From the NCBI GenBank assembly GCA_963696585.1, contig CAVOKW010000010.1, forward strand, positions 62,001-126,000: a DNA stretch of 64,000 bases, read 5' to 3'. The position numbers and the translations under genes were made by a program. The DNA is from Parvibaculum sp963696585. GTDB taxonomy: Bacteria > Pseudomonadota > Alphaproteobacteria > Parvibaculales > Parvibaculaceae. Below, one piece after another: positions 27,201-34,616 of the stretch (positions are counted from its first letter, which is position 1; the number at the start of each line of letters is the position of its first letter). The notes below the pieces were generated by a model. The model saw only the letters and a program-made list of their open reading frames with translations. It was not told the DNA's origin and did not search any database.

Positions 27201-27482
27201 GGCGGCAACCGCTTTCTTTGCAACCGGCTTTTTGGCGGGTGACTTCCTGGCTGTAACCTTCTTGACGGCCTTTTTGGGCGCAGTCTTCCTGGCGGGTGCA
27301 GCCTTTTTGGCGGGCTTGGCCGCTTTTGCCTTGACCGGCTTTACCTTGGCTGGCTTTGCCTTGGCCGCTTTTGCCACGGGCTTCTTTGTCGCCTTGGCGG
27401 CGGCTGGCTTCTTTTTAACGGGTTTGTCTGCCGACTTTTTCGCGACGGCTTTTTTTGCCTTCGCCACTACCTTTTTCGCCAT
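24282..27482 (-). CDS. acnA: Aconitate hydratase A with a ~176-residue histone-H1-like N-terminal extension
   Basis: The 1066-residue frame starts at the ATG at 27482, behind a GAGGAA site. Residues 1 to about 176 are almost only Lys, Ala, Pro and Val, in repeats such as KKPVAKKAV and KSPAKKPVA, like histone H1, AlgP or PhaF tails. From residue 178 (VNSFGAKQTLKVG) the protein is a normal AcnA. It has DSHTTM, SCTNTSNP and GYGCTTCIGNSGP supplying the cluster cysteines, and a complete swivel domain. Codon 177 is TTG (26952-26954); starting there would give an 890-residue aconitase, the standard size. The enzyme interconverts citrate and isocitrate in the TCA cycle. The tail should bind nucleic acid or polyanions. 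No stop or frameshift separates the two parts. The enzyme call is certain; the role of the tail is inference. Confidence 0.95.
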   Translation of the reverse strand: MAKKVVAKAKKAVAKKSADKPVKKKPAAAKATKKPVAKAAKAKPAKVKPVKAKAAKPAKKAAPARKTAPKKAVKKVTARKSPAKKPVAKKAVAAKKVPAKKVPAKKAVAKKPVAKKTAPAKKSPAKKPVAKVVAKKAAPAAKAKKPVAKPAVRKTVPAAKPIVISIAKKVAAKVKPLVNSFGAKQTLKVGKRSYTYYSLPVAEKKGLKGISRLPFSLKVLLENLLRFEDGRTVSAADIKAMKTWLTTRTSDREIAYRPARVLMQDFTGVPAVVDLAAMRDAVKNLGGDPTRINPLVPVDLVIDHSVMVDHFGTPTSFKQNTQIEYDRNRERYEFLRWGSKAFNNFRVVPPGTGICHQVNLEYLAQTIWTKTEGKEEIAYPDTCVGTDSHTTMINGLAVLGWGVGGIEAEAAMLGQPVSMLIPEVIGFRLTGKLMDGVTATDMVLTVTQMLRKKGVVGKFVEYFGAGLDNLTLEDRATIANMAPEYGATCGFFPIDNETLKYLRATGRSEERVALVEAYAKAQGMFRTHETPDPIFTDTLELDLASVVPSLAGPKRPQDRVALTDVAANFASALEKEFGKPGQAHTRVPVEGKDYDLGHGDVVIAAITSCTNTSNPMVLVAAGLVARKARAKGLKVKPWVKTSLAPGSQVVTDYLTKSGLQDDLDAMGFNLVGYGCTTCIGNSGPLPLEISAAINKNDLVASAVLSGNRNFEGRVSPDVKANYLASPPLVVAYALAGSTRIDLTTQPIGTGSDGMPVYLSDIWPSTQEVADTVRTCVTPEMFANRYANVFEGDAAWQGVKLTGGLTYDWDDASTYVANPPYFVGLKKELPKLSDVKDARILGLFGDSITTDHISPAGNIKVQSPAGSYLNAKQVGAQDFNSYGARRGNHEVMMRGTFANIRIKNQMLNGIEGGLTKLEPEGTQMPIYDAAMEYKRRGVPLVIFAGKEYGTGSSRDWAAKGTMLLGVKAVIAQSFERIHRSNLVGMGIAPLQFINDMSWQSLDLDGSEMVSISGLAKVKPRSKVKAVITYKDGTRKAIDLLCRIDTQDEVDYYENGGILQYVLRNLAA
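26953..27482 (-). repeat. acnA: Lys/Ala/Pro low-complexity repeats encoding the aconitase tail
   Basis: Degenerate short repeats of GCC-AAG-AAG-type codons encode KKPVAKK-, KKVPA- and KSPAKKPVA-like units. One exact tandem pair, KVPAK-KVPAK, is encoded near 27172-27202. Such DNA is prone to length change by slippage. Confidence 0.8.
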
Positions 27483-27719
27483 GAATTTGATTCCTCGATG
27501 TGCGGACTGGGCTACCGGGAGATGGAGGACATGCAAGGGCCTCATGCATGACATCCGAGTGGGGGTGGGTGTCCGATCGCAGACCGATTTCGCCGCCGCC
27601 TGACCGCCTTTGAGCCTATATGCTTAACGGCGCGACTATAATGTCTTTCATCGCGCAATGCCATGCCGTGCATGTCGCCGACCTCAAAATGATCGAAGAA
27701 AAAATCAGGGGAGAGAAAT

Positions 27720-28526
27720 ATGAAACCTGTTCGCAGTGAAAAGAATGGGCCTGTAACAACGGTCATTCTTGATCGCGCCCATGCGCGCAATGCGGTGGAT
27801 CGCGCAACGGCGGACGCGCTTGCCAGGGCGTTTCTCGATTTTGAACAGGATGAGGATGCCCTGGTCGGTGTGCTATGGGGTGCGCACGGAGCATTTTGTG
27901 CCGGGGCTGACTTGAAGGCCGTGGCGCGCGGCGACGGCGGCAATCGGCTGGTCGCGCCGGAGTCGGGTTCGGGCTTTGACCGATTGAGCCTTGCCGGTCC
28001 CATGGGCCCCTCGCGCATGGTGCTGAACAAGCCTGTCATTGCGGCGATTGCCGGACCGGCCGTGGCGGGCGGATTGGAGCTGGCACTCTGGTGCGATCTG
28101 CGCGTGGTCGAGGAAGGTTCCATTCTGGGTGTTTATTGTCGGCGCTGGGGCGTGCCACTGATTGACGGCGGGACTGTCCGGTTGCCGCGGCTGATCGGAC
28201 ATTCACGCGCCATGGACCTCATCCTGACGGGTCGTGGTGTTGATCCGGAGGAGGCCCTGGCCATGGGGCTTGTCAATCGGGTGGTCCCGGACGGGCAGGC
28301 GCGCGCTGCTGCCGAACGGCTTGCGGCAGAAATCGCCCGGTTTCCGCAAGAATGTCTGCGGCATGATCGCAATTCAGCCATTGAGCAATGGGATTTGCCG
28401 CATGATCTTGCTATGGCAAACGAGTTTGCGCATGGTGCCGTCGTTCTGGCGAGTGGCGAAACGGTGAAGGGGGCCGCCCGATTTGCATCGGGCAAGGGAC
28501 GGGGTGGCGCATTTGACGATATCTGA
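27720..28526 (+). CDS. Enoyl-CoA hydratase/isomerase (crotonase) family protein
   Basis: 268 residues, ATG at 27720 after AGGGGAGAG. The oxyanion-hole block AFCAGADLKAV and the helix AGPAVAGGLELAL with one catalytic Glu are present. At the second catalytic position the subfamily block WGVPLIDGGTVRLPRLIG has no Glu, so the standard two-glutamate hydratase mechanism is doubtful. It probably acts on a CoA ester of unknown type. It ends three bases before the ccmA frame but is functionally unrelated. Confidence 0.88.
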   Translation: MKPVRSEKNGPVTTVILDRAHARNAVDRATADALARAFLDFEQDEDALVGVLWGAHGAFCAGADLKAVARGDGGNRLVAPESGSGFDRLSLAGPMGPSRMVLNKPVIAAIAGPAVAGGLELALWCDLRVVEEGSILGVYCRRWGVPLIDGGTVRLPRLIGHSRAMDLILTGRGVDPEEALAMGLVNRVVPDGQARAAAERLAAEIARFPQECLRHDRNSAIEQWDLPHDLAMANEFAHGAVVLASGETVKGAARFASGKGRGGAFDDI

Positions 28527-28529
28527 GGC

Positions 28530-29192
28530 ATGGGATCTGCAAGCATGACTTATCCGGCCATGACCTATCCGACGATGCGACTGGAAGGTGTCGAGCTTGC
28601 CTGTCTGCGTGGTGGGCGGCTTGTCTTTGAGGGACTCAGCTTCGCGCTTGAAGGCGGCGAAGTTCTCGAGCTGACGGGGCCCAATGGAGCCGGCAAATCC
28701 AGCCTGTTGCGCCAGATGGCGGGTCTGCTTGAACTGGCGGCTGGGCGACTTGTGATGACGCCCGACAATGGCGATGTGCCGCTTTCGGCGCGGTTGCATT
28801 ATGTCGGCCATCAAGATGCGCTCAAGCCCGCCATGTCGGTTGTCGAGACGGCGCATTTCTGGGCCGGTTATCTTGGCGGCGGATCGGACATCGAGGCGGC
28901 GCTCGGGGCGCTTGATCTGGCCGCGCTTGCCAATCTGCCGGTCGCCTATCTCTCGGCGGGTCAAAAGCGGCGGCTGGCGCTATCGCGGCTGATGCTGGCG
29001 CCGCGCCCGCTCTGGCTGCTTGATGAGCCGACCGTAGGACTTGATACGGCATCCATCGCGCGGCTCGTGGCGCTGATGGAGCGGCATCTGGGCGCGGGCG
29101 GCATGATCGTGGCGGCAACGCATCTTGATCTTGGCCTTGGTGTCATCAAGACACTCAATCTTGCAAGTCTCGCGGGGACTGAAACGCCATGA
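28530..29192 (+). CDS. ccmA: Heme exporter ATP-binding protein CcmA
   Basis: 220 residues from 28530; in-frame ATGs at 28545, 28560 and 28575 are also possible and the last would give a compact family start (MRLEGVELACLRGGR). Walker A is GPNGAGKSS, the signature is LSAGQKRR and Walker B is LWLLDEPTVGLD. CcmA powers release of heme-loaded CcmE from CcmC in System I cytochrome c maturation. It is followed by ccmB (overlap ATGA), ccmC, ccmD and ccmG. Confidence 0.94.
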   Translation: MGSASMTYPAMTYPTMRLEGVELACLRGGRLVFEGLSFALEGGEVLELTGPNGAGKSSLLRQMAGLLELAAGRLVMTPDNGDVPLSARLHYVGHQDALKPAMSVVETAHFWAGYLGGGSDIEAALGALDLAALANLPVAYLSAGQKRRLALSRLMLAPRPLWLLDEPTVGLDTASIARLVALMERHLGAGGMIVAATHLDLGLGVIKTLNLASLAGTETP

Positions 29193-29866
29193 TGCGCGCA
29201 TTCAAAGCCTTGCTTGCGCGGGATCTGCGCCTTGCCACCCGTGTCGGTGGTGGGGGCGGCATGGCGGTCTTCTTTTTCCTTGTCGTTGTCAGCATCGTGC
29301 CGCTGGGCATCGGGCCCGATCTCAATCTGTTGGCCATGGTTGCGCCCGGCATGTTGTGGGTCGGGCTTTTGCTCTCGGCGCTGCTGACGCTCGACCGATT
29401 GTTTCAGGCCGATTTTGAGGATGGCTCGCTTGATCTCTTGATGACGGGTGATCTGCCGCTGGAAATGGTGGTGGTGGCCAAGGCGCTCAGCCATTGGTTG
29501 ACAACCGGCTTGCCATTGGTGGTTGCCGCCCCTTTGCTGGGGTTGCTGCTCAATCTGGATGTGGCAGCCTTTCCCCCGCTGATGTTCGCCATGCTGATCG
29601 GCGCGCCTGCGCTGAGTTTTCTCGGCACGATTGGTGCGGCCTTGACGGTGGGGGTCAGACGCGGCGGTTTGCTCGCCTCGCTGCTGGTCATGCCACTTTA
29701 CATCCCTGTGCTGATTTTTGGTGTGGGGGCGGCAAGCGCTGCCGTCGCGGGCATGCCGGAGGGGGTTGCGGCGCAAAGTTTCGGCCTGCTTGCGGCGGTG
29801 GGCCTTGTCAGTCTGGTCATCGGCCCCGTGGCGGCTGCAGCCGGTTTGCGGGCCAATCTGCGGTAA
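29189..29866 (+). CDS. ccmB: Heme exporter protein CcmB
   Basis: 225 residues with six predicted helices. Family blocks include LLSALLTLDRLFQADFEDGSLDLL near residues 62-85 and the conserved SHWLTTGLPLVVAAPLLGLL. It is the membrane subunit paired with CcmA in System I. Its ATG overlaps the ccmA stop by four bases. Confidence 0.94.
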   Translation: MMRAFKALLARDLRLATRVGGGGGMAVFFFLVVVSIVPLGIGPDLNLLAMVAPGMLWVGLLLSALLTLDRLFQADFEDGSLDLLMTGDLPLEMVVVAKALSHWLTTGLPLVVAAPLLGLLLNLDVAAFPPLMFAMLIGAPALSFLGTIGAALTVGVRRGGLLASLLVMPLYIPVLIFGVGAASAAVAGMPEGVAAQSFGLLAAVGLVSLVIGPVAAAAGLRANLR

Positions 29867-29960
29867 GGGCGCGCCCCGCGCGTCAGATGGGGCATTTTGA
29901 CCTGTGGGGACTTGTGGGGCTTGCCTTGCTCCCGAGGCCATTGAAGGATAAATCACTGAC

Positions 29961-30707
29961 ATGTCGATGCTCAGCGCCAGCCAAAGGCTACAGACTTTCG
30001 CCAATCCCACCCGTTTCATGGCCCTGTCAGGCCGGATCGTCGGGCCGCTGGCGATTGTGAGCGCCTGCCTGTTGGGTGCAGGGTTATATTACGCGCTATT
30101 TGACTCACCCCCCGACTACCAGCAGGGCGATACGGTGCGCATCATGTATGTGCATGTGCCCTCTGCCTGGCTCGCCATGTTTGGCTATATGGTCATGGCG
30201 GGTGCATCGGCCATGGCCCTCATTTTTCGCCATCCGCTGGCGGATGTCTGTGCGAAATCTGCGGCACCGATCGGCGCGGCTTTCACGTTTCTGGCGCTTG
30301 TCACCGGCTCGCTCTGGGGCAAGCCGATGTGGGGTACCTGGTGGGTCTGGGATGCGCGTCTGACATCCGTGCTCATCCTGTTCTTTTTGTATCTCGGCTA
30401 TATCGCGCTCTGGACCACCATTGAAGAACCGCTGCGCGCGGCGCGCGCCACCGCCGTTCTGGCGCTTGTCGGCGCGGTCAATGTGCCGGTCATTCATTAC
30501 TCGGTGGTGTGGTGGAATACGCTGCATCAGCCAGCCAGCGTCTTCCGGCTGGATGGGCCGTCCATTGCCTCTTCCATGCTGGTGCCGCTGGCGCTGATGG
30601 CGCTCGGTTTCACCGCGCTTTTCATCACGCTGTTGCTGGTGCGGATGCGGGCTGAAATCCTGCGGCGTCGCGTGCGCAGTCTCCTGATGGCAAGGGCGCG
30701 TGCATGA
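29961..30707 (+). CDS. ccmC: Heme exporter protein CcmC
   Basis: 248 residues with six helices and the tryptophan-rich heme-handling motif WGTWWVWDARLTS near residue 125. Flanking histidines of the family are present in YVHVPSAWLAMFGY and VPVIHYSVVWWNTLHQP. CcmC presents heme to CcmE. It begins 94 bases after ccmB and overlaps ccmD by four bases. Confidence 0.96.
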   Translation: MSMLSASQRLQTFANPTRFMALSGRIVGPLAIVSACLLGAGLYYALFDSPPDYQQGDTVRIMYVHVPSAWLAMFGYMVMAGASAMALIFRHPLADVCAKSAAPIGAAFTFLALVTGSLWGKPMWGTWWVWDARLTSVLILFFLYLGYIALWTTIEEPLRAARATAVLALVGAVNVPVIHYSVVWWNTLHQPASVFRLDGPSIASSMLVPLALMALGFTALFITLLLVRMRAEILRRRVRSLLMARARA

Positions 30708-30907
30708 TGGCCGAATTTTTCAATATGGGCGGCTATGCGGCCTATGTCTGGCCGGTTTACGGATTGGCGGCCCTGGTTGTGGTCGGTGTCATATGGCAGA
30801 GCCTTGCCGACTACCACGCTCAACTCAAACTTGTGAGCGAGCTCGAAGCGCTGGCGGGTGGACGCGTTCGCCGCGCCGCCAAGCAACCATCGCAGGACGC
30901 AACGTGA
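30704..30907 (+). CDS. ccmD: Heme exporter protein CcmD
   Basis: 67 residues: one membrane helix (YAAYVWPVYGLAALVVVGVIW, about 9-29) and a basic cytoplasmic tail, exactly the CcmD layout. It stabilises the CcmABC-CcmE complex. It overlaps ccmC by four bases and its TGA shares one base with the ccmG start. Confidence 0.93.
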   Translation: MMAEFFNMGGYAAYVWPVYGLAALVVVGVIWQSLADYHAQLKLVSELEALAGGRVRRAAKQPSQDAT

Positions 30908-31458
30908 TGTGGCGTCCCCGCCTTGCGGCGCTCATTCCGGTTGCGATTTTTCTCCTGCTTGCCGGCCTGTTTTTGACGGCGATCTATCGCGGCGATCCAT
31001 CGCGTCTGCCCTCGGCGCTTGTCGGTCGTTATGTCCCGACCTTCGATCTGCCGCCTGTTGCGGGTCTTGATGTGCCGGGGCTTTCCTCAGCCGATTTTGG
31101 CAAGGGCAAGCCGATGGTCGTCAATGTCTGGGCCTCGTGGTGTGTGCCCTGCCGCGAAGAGCATAGCGTGCTCGTCGCGCTCAAAGGGCTGATCGATGTG
31201 CCGCTGGTGGGGTTGAACTACAAGGATGATCCGGAATCCGCAGCGCGGTTTCTCGGGGCGCTTGGTAATCCGTTTTCGCGTGTCGGCGCCGACAGCACGG
31301 GTCGCGTGTCGATTGACTGGGGGGTTTATGGTGTGCCGGAGACTTATGTCGTCGATGGGCATGGCCTCATCGTTTATAAGCATGTCGGCCCTTTGACGCC
31401 TGAAGCGCTGGACAGCGAAATCCTGCCGGCGCTTCAAAAAGCCCGGATGGGCAAGTAA
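30907..31458 (+). CDS. ccmG: Periplasmic thiol:disulfide oxidoreductase CcmG (DsbE)
   Basis: 183 residues from the ATG at 30907 (TGATG overlap with ccmD). A signal anchor spans residues 9-26. The thioredoxin-like domain has W-C79-V-P-C82 and GVPETYVVDGHG, the cis-Pro region typical of DsbE/CcmG. It keeps apocytochrome c cysteines reduced for heme ligation. ccmE, ccmF and ccmH are not in the window. Confidence 0.95.
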   Translation: MWRPRLAALIPVAIFLLLAGLFLTAIYRGDPSRLPSALVGRYVPTFDLPPVAGLDVPGLSSADFGKGKPMVVNVWASWCVPCREEHSVLVALKGLIDVPLVGLNYKDDPESAARFLGALGNPFSRVGADSTGRVSIDWGVYGVPETYVVDGHGLIVYKHVGPLTPEALDSEILPALQKARMGK

Positions 31459-31495
31459 GCGCGGCAGGATTATTCAGTTCAACAGAGTGGGAAGG

Positions 31496-32047
31496 TCAGG
31501 CCTTTTTACGCGGCGCGGGCTTCTTTTTGGCCGGGGCTTTGCGGGCGGTCGGCTTGCGGGCGGCCGGTTTCTTTTCGGTGGGCGCTTCAGCCGTCTTGAG
31601 GCTCTCAATCGCACCGTTCAGATGGCCAAGCGCCTTGAGCAATTCAGCCTGAACGCCTTTTGGCAAGACATCGAGCAGCGCTTTTTCAGCGGCGATCGCC
31701 TTGGGCATTGCCCCATTGAGCGCACGACGGCCGGCAGCGGTCAGACGCACGGAATTGGCGCGCGCATCTTCGGCGGTACGCTTGCGCGCGAGAAGGCCGT
31801 TCTTGATCATGCGGCTGATCATGTCTGCCAATGTGGAACGGTCGATGCCGGTGCGATTGACAAGATCTGTCTGGCTCAGACCTTCAGCATCATTCACGGC
31901 AAACAGCACAATGAACTGGCGTGGCGTCAGCGTGCTTTCGCCCATTTGCTGCACGAACTGGTCATAAGCAAATTGCTGCGTGCGGCGCAGCATGTGGCTG
32001 AGCGAGCTTTCGAGATCAAAAGTCCCGGCAGATTTCTTGGCGGCCAT
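31496..32047 (-). CDS. MarR-family transcriptional regulator with Lys/Ala/Pro-rich C-terminal tail
   Basis: 183 residues. The MarR winged helix covers about residues 10-145, with the recognition helix in DLVNRTGIDRSTLADMISRM and the wing ARKRTAEDARANSVRLT. The last 30 residues are a basic tail of KPAARKPTARK-like repeats, unusual for MarR proteins but similar to the aconitase tail in this window. Targets are unknown. It converges on ccmG and has its own upstream region. Confidence 0.9.
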   Translation of the reverse strand: MAAKKSAGTFDLESSLSHMLRRTQQFAYDQFVQQMGESTLTPRQFIVLFAVNDAEGLSQTDLVNRTGIDRSTLADMISRMIKNGLLARKRTAEDARANSVRLTAAGRRALNGAMPKAIAAEKALLDVLPKGVQAELLKALGHLNGAIESLKTAEAPTEKKPAARKPTARKAPAKKKPAPRKKA

Positions 32048-32402
32048 TCAAATTTCCTTCGGCTCTGTTCCATGAGGACCCTCAGGGCTGAACCGCGCAA
32101 CGCAGCGCCATACCGTTCAAAGCCTGCGATCCCCAGTCAATTGAAAGAAGGACCATCCGGGGACTGCCAGGCGCAACAAGCATAGCAGGGGGGGCGGAAT
32201 ACCTCCATGGATTGCGATGGCCGACATGGGCAATATCGGGGCTCTATCGGCGCAGCGCTTTATGAGTATCATATGCACCTTCCGGGCCCCGGTATGCAAG
32301 AGCCTCCAGCACCGGAAATAAAAATATCGCTCATACGGAACATTTTGGCTTGCATCTTGTGCCAATGCTTATCTCCGTAGGCGGACCATAGGATGGTTTA
32401 TC
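32048..32402. other. Intergenic region between divergent marR-like and Nudix genes
   Basis: About 355 bases with no credible gene. It contains TTGGC N11 GCCAA (about 32345-32365), an imperfect operator-like symmetry about 40 bases ahead of the Nudix start. No strong promoter pair is evident. Confidence 0.4.
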
Positions 32403-33014
32403 ATGAGCAGCGGTGACGCAGGTGAACGCGAAGATCGTCATGTGACGGGACAATTCCGCGATCCGGGCGGTGTGCGTGAGATGACATTTTCCAAACGTGT
32501 GCCGGCAGGTGACAGTTTGCCGCGCAATATTTGCGACCATTGCGGCTTCATCGATTATGTGAATCCCAAAATTGTTGTGGGATCAGTCGTGGCGCATGAA
32601 GGGCGTGTTCTGCTGTGCCGCCGTGCGATTGAGCCACGCAGGGGTTTCTGGACGCTGCCAGCCGGATTTATGGAGCAAGGCGAAGCGGTGGAAGAGGGCG
32701 CGATGCGTGAGGCCCGCGAGGAAGCCAATGCCGAGATACGCATTCGGGATTTGCTGGCGATCTATTCCATTCCGCGCATTGCACAGGTGCAGATCATGTA
32801 TCGCGCCGAGCTGTTGTCGCCAGATATATCGGCAGGCGAAGAAAGTCTCGAAGTCGGGCTTTTCGCGTGGGAGGATATTCCCTGGGATGCGTTGGCTTTT
32901 CCCAGCGTTCATTGGGCGCTGACGCAATATCGCTCCGTCATGTCAAAGGAAGTGATTGCGCCCTTTGGCAATCCCGAGGGAGAAAACGGGAACAGATTTC
33001 CAGCAACTAAATAG
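32403..33014 (+). CDS. NUDIX hydrolase with N-terminal zinc-ribbon-like segment
   Basis: 203 residues from 32403; an ATG at 32481 would give a shorter, more conserved start. Before the Nudix domain, CDHCGFIDYVNPKIVVG keeps one CxxC pair of the zinc-ribbon type seen in this branch. The Nudix box GFMEQGEAVEEGAMREAREEAN keeps the metal-binding Glu residues, with Asn/Ala where Gly is usual near the end. The likely substrate is an ADP-ribose- or NAD-like pyrophosphate. Its end overlaps the convergent yciB end by eight bases. Confidence 0.88.
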   Translation: MSSGDAGEREDRHVTGQFRDPGGVREMTFSKRVPAGDSLPRNICDHCGFIDYVNPKIVVGSVVAHEGRVLLCRRAIEPRRGFWTLPAGFMEQGEAVEEGAMREAREEANAEIRIRDLLAIYSIPRIAQVQIMYRAELLSPDISAGEESLEVGLFAWEDIPWDALAFPSVHWALTQYRSVMSKEVIAPFGNPEGENGNRFPATK

Positions 33015-33663
33015 CAGTCTGGTTGTCAGACGATTGATCCGTCTCTTCAGCAGGTGGCGCATATTTTGTGAGGACCGGAATCTGCGCCATACCGAAAACC
33101 ATGGTGAGCGGCATGATCGCGAAGACCTTGAAATTCACCCATGTGTCGGTTGAGACATTGCGCCAGACAACCTCATTGACGAATGCGAGCAGCAAAAAGA
33201 AATAGCCCCAGCGATAGGTCAGCACCATCCAGCCTTCATCCGTCAGATCAAAGGCGCCGTCAAATAGCTGTTTCATGATGGGCTTGCCCATCCAGGCGGC
33301 ACCCAGCAGGGCGGAAGCGAAAAGCAGATTGGTGATGGTTGGTTTCAGTTTGATAAAAAGCTCGTCATGCAGATAAATCGTCATGCCACCCATGATGAAG
33401 ACGAAGACACCTGTGACGAGGGGCATGGTCGGAATTTTGCGGAACAAACTATAGGATGTTCCCAGGGAAATCAGGGTGGCGATCATGAAGCCGCCAGTTG
33501 CCCAGAAAATATTCTGGCTCGCCGCAATGCCGAAAATATCATTCGCCCGGGCATTCAAGATAAAAAACACAGCCAGCGGCCCGAGCTCGATTGCCATGCG
33601 GATCCATTGCGATCCAGACATGCCAGCAATGTTCTTGTCATCAGGGGGAGTTGGGTCGGGCAT
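33007..33663 (-). CDS. yciB: Septation protein A family inner-membrane protein (YciB / IspZ)
   Basis: 218 residues from the ATG at 33663 (GGAG ten bases ahead; a TTG at 33669 is less likely). Five hydrophobic helices and the blocks ELGPLAVFFILNA and LGAAWMGKPIMKQLF are typical. The family influences cell-envelope synthesis and septation; mechanism unknown. It directly follows ftsY, with its ATG two bases after the ftsY stop, in the chain dapF-mtaB-ftsY-yciB. Confidence 0.93.
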   Translation of the reverse strand: MPDPTPPDDKNIAGMSGSQWIRMAIELGPLAVFFILNARANDIFGIAASQNIFWATGGFMIATLISLGTSYSLFRKIPTMPLVTGVFVFIMGGMTIYLHDELFIKLKPTITNLLFASALLGAAWMGKPIMKQLFDGAFDLTDEGWMVLTYRWGYFFLLLAFVNEVVWRNVSTDTWVNFKVFAIMPLTMVFGMAQIPVLTKYAPPAEETDQSSDNQTAI

Positions 33664-33665
33664 GG

Positions 33666-34616
33666 TCAAGCAGCTCCGGTGATGGCGCGGGCATAGGTAT
33701 CGGCGTCGAAAGTCTGGAGATCGTCGATGCCCTCACCGACACCGATCATGTGTACAGGCAAGCCAAAGCGCGCGGCAATGGCAACCAGAATGCCGCCGCG
33801 TGCCGTACCATCAAGCTTGGTCATGACAAGACCGGTGACGCCAGCCGTCTTGCCAAAAATATCAACCTGATTAAGGGCGTTCTGGCCTGTGGTTGCATCA
33901 AGCACGAGAAGCGTTGCATGGGGCGCATCGGGATCGAGCTTGCGAATAACGCGCAGGACTTTTTCAAGTTCCGCCATCAGGTCGGTCTTGTTCTGCAAGC
34001 GGCCTGCCGTGTCGATCATCAAGACATCGGTGCCTTCGGCACGGGCGCGGGCCAGCGCTTCATAGGCCAAGCCAGCGGCGTCGCCACCGACTTTGGTTGA
34101 GCAGACGGGCGCATTGATGCGCTCGCCCCAGATTTTCAGTTGCTCGACAGCGGCAGCGCGAAATGTGTCGCCCGCAGCGAGCATGACGCTTTTGCCCTCG
34201 GCACGAAGTTTGGCGCCAATTTTGCCGATGGTTGTGGTCTTGCCGGCGCCGTTAACGCCTATCATGAGGATGACAAAGGGCTTTTTGCTGGCGTCTATGA
34301 CAAGCGGCTTTGCGACACCTCGCAAGCGACCGGCAATATCGGCGGCGAGAATGGCACGGATTTCGTCGCTGGCAATTTCCTTGTCGAAGCGATCCCTGGC
34401 CAGTGCCCTGGTGATGGAAGCGGCCGTGTCGATGCCGAGATCAGCGCTGATGAGCAGGTCTTCCAGTTCGCCGAGCGTCTGCGTATCCAGTTTGCGCTTG
34501 GTGAAGATGCCGGTGATGCCGTCGGAGAGATTTTTGGTCGAACGCGACAGGCCTTCCTTCATGCGCTGAAGGAGGGACTTTTTCTTTTGCGCGATTTCGG
34601 AATCAGACTCACTCAT
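33666..34616 (-). CDS. ftsY: Signal recognition particle receptor FtsY
   Basis: 316 residues: a short charged N-terminus without the long acidic A domain of E. coli, then the N and G domains. Walker A is GVNGAGKTT at 120-128, with DTAGRLQNK, TKLDGTARGG and GVGEGIDDLQ downstream. It docks SRP-ribosome complexes at the membrane and pairs with Ffh, encoded 6 kb away. Its ATG overlaps the mtaB stop (ATGA). Confidence 0.97.
   Translation of the reverse strand: MSESDSEIAQKKKSLLQRMKEGLSRSTKNLSDGITGIFTKRKLDTQTLGELEDLLISADLGIDTAASITRALARDRFDKEIASDEIRAILAADIAGRLRGVAKPLVIDASKKPFVILMIGVNGAGKTTTIGKIGAKLRAEGKSVMLAAGDTFRAAAVEQLKIWGERINAPVCSTKVGGDAAGLAYEALARARAEGTDVLMIDTAGRLQNKTDLMAELEKVLRVIRKLDPDAPHATLLVLDATTGQNALNQVDIFGKTAGVTGLVMTKLDGTARGGILVAIAARFGLPVHMIGVGEGIDDLQTFDADTYARAITGAA

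Noticed and set aside
26911..27603. Repetitive hydrophobic open frame on the plus strand opposite the aconitase tail
   Set aside because: The repeated FLAG/ATGF pattern is simply the complement of the Lys/Ala repeats, and no ribosome-binding site is seen.
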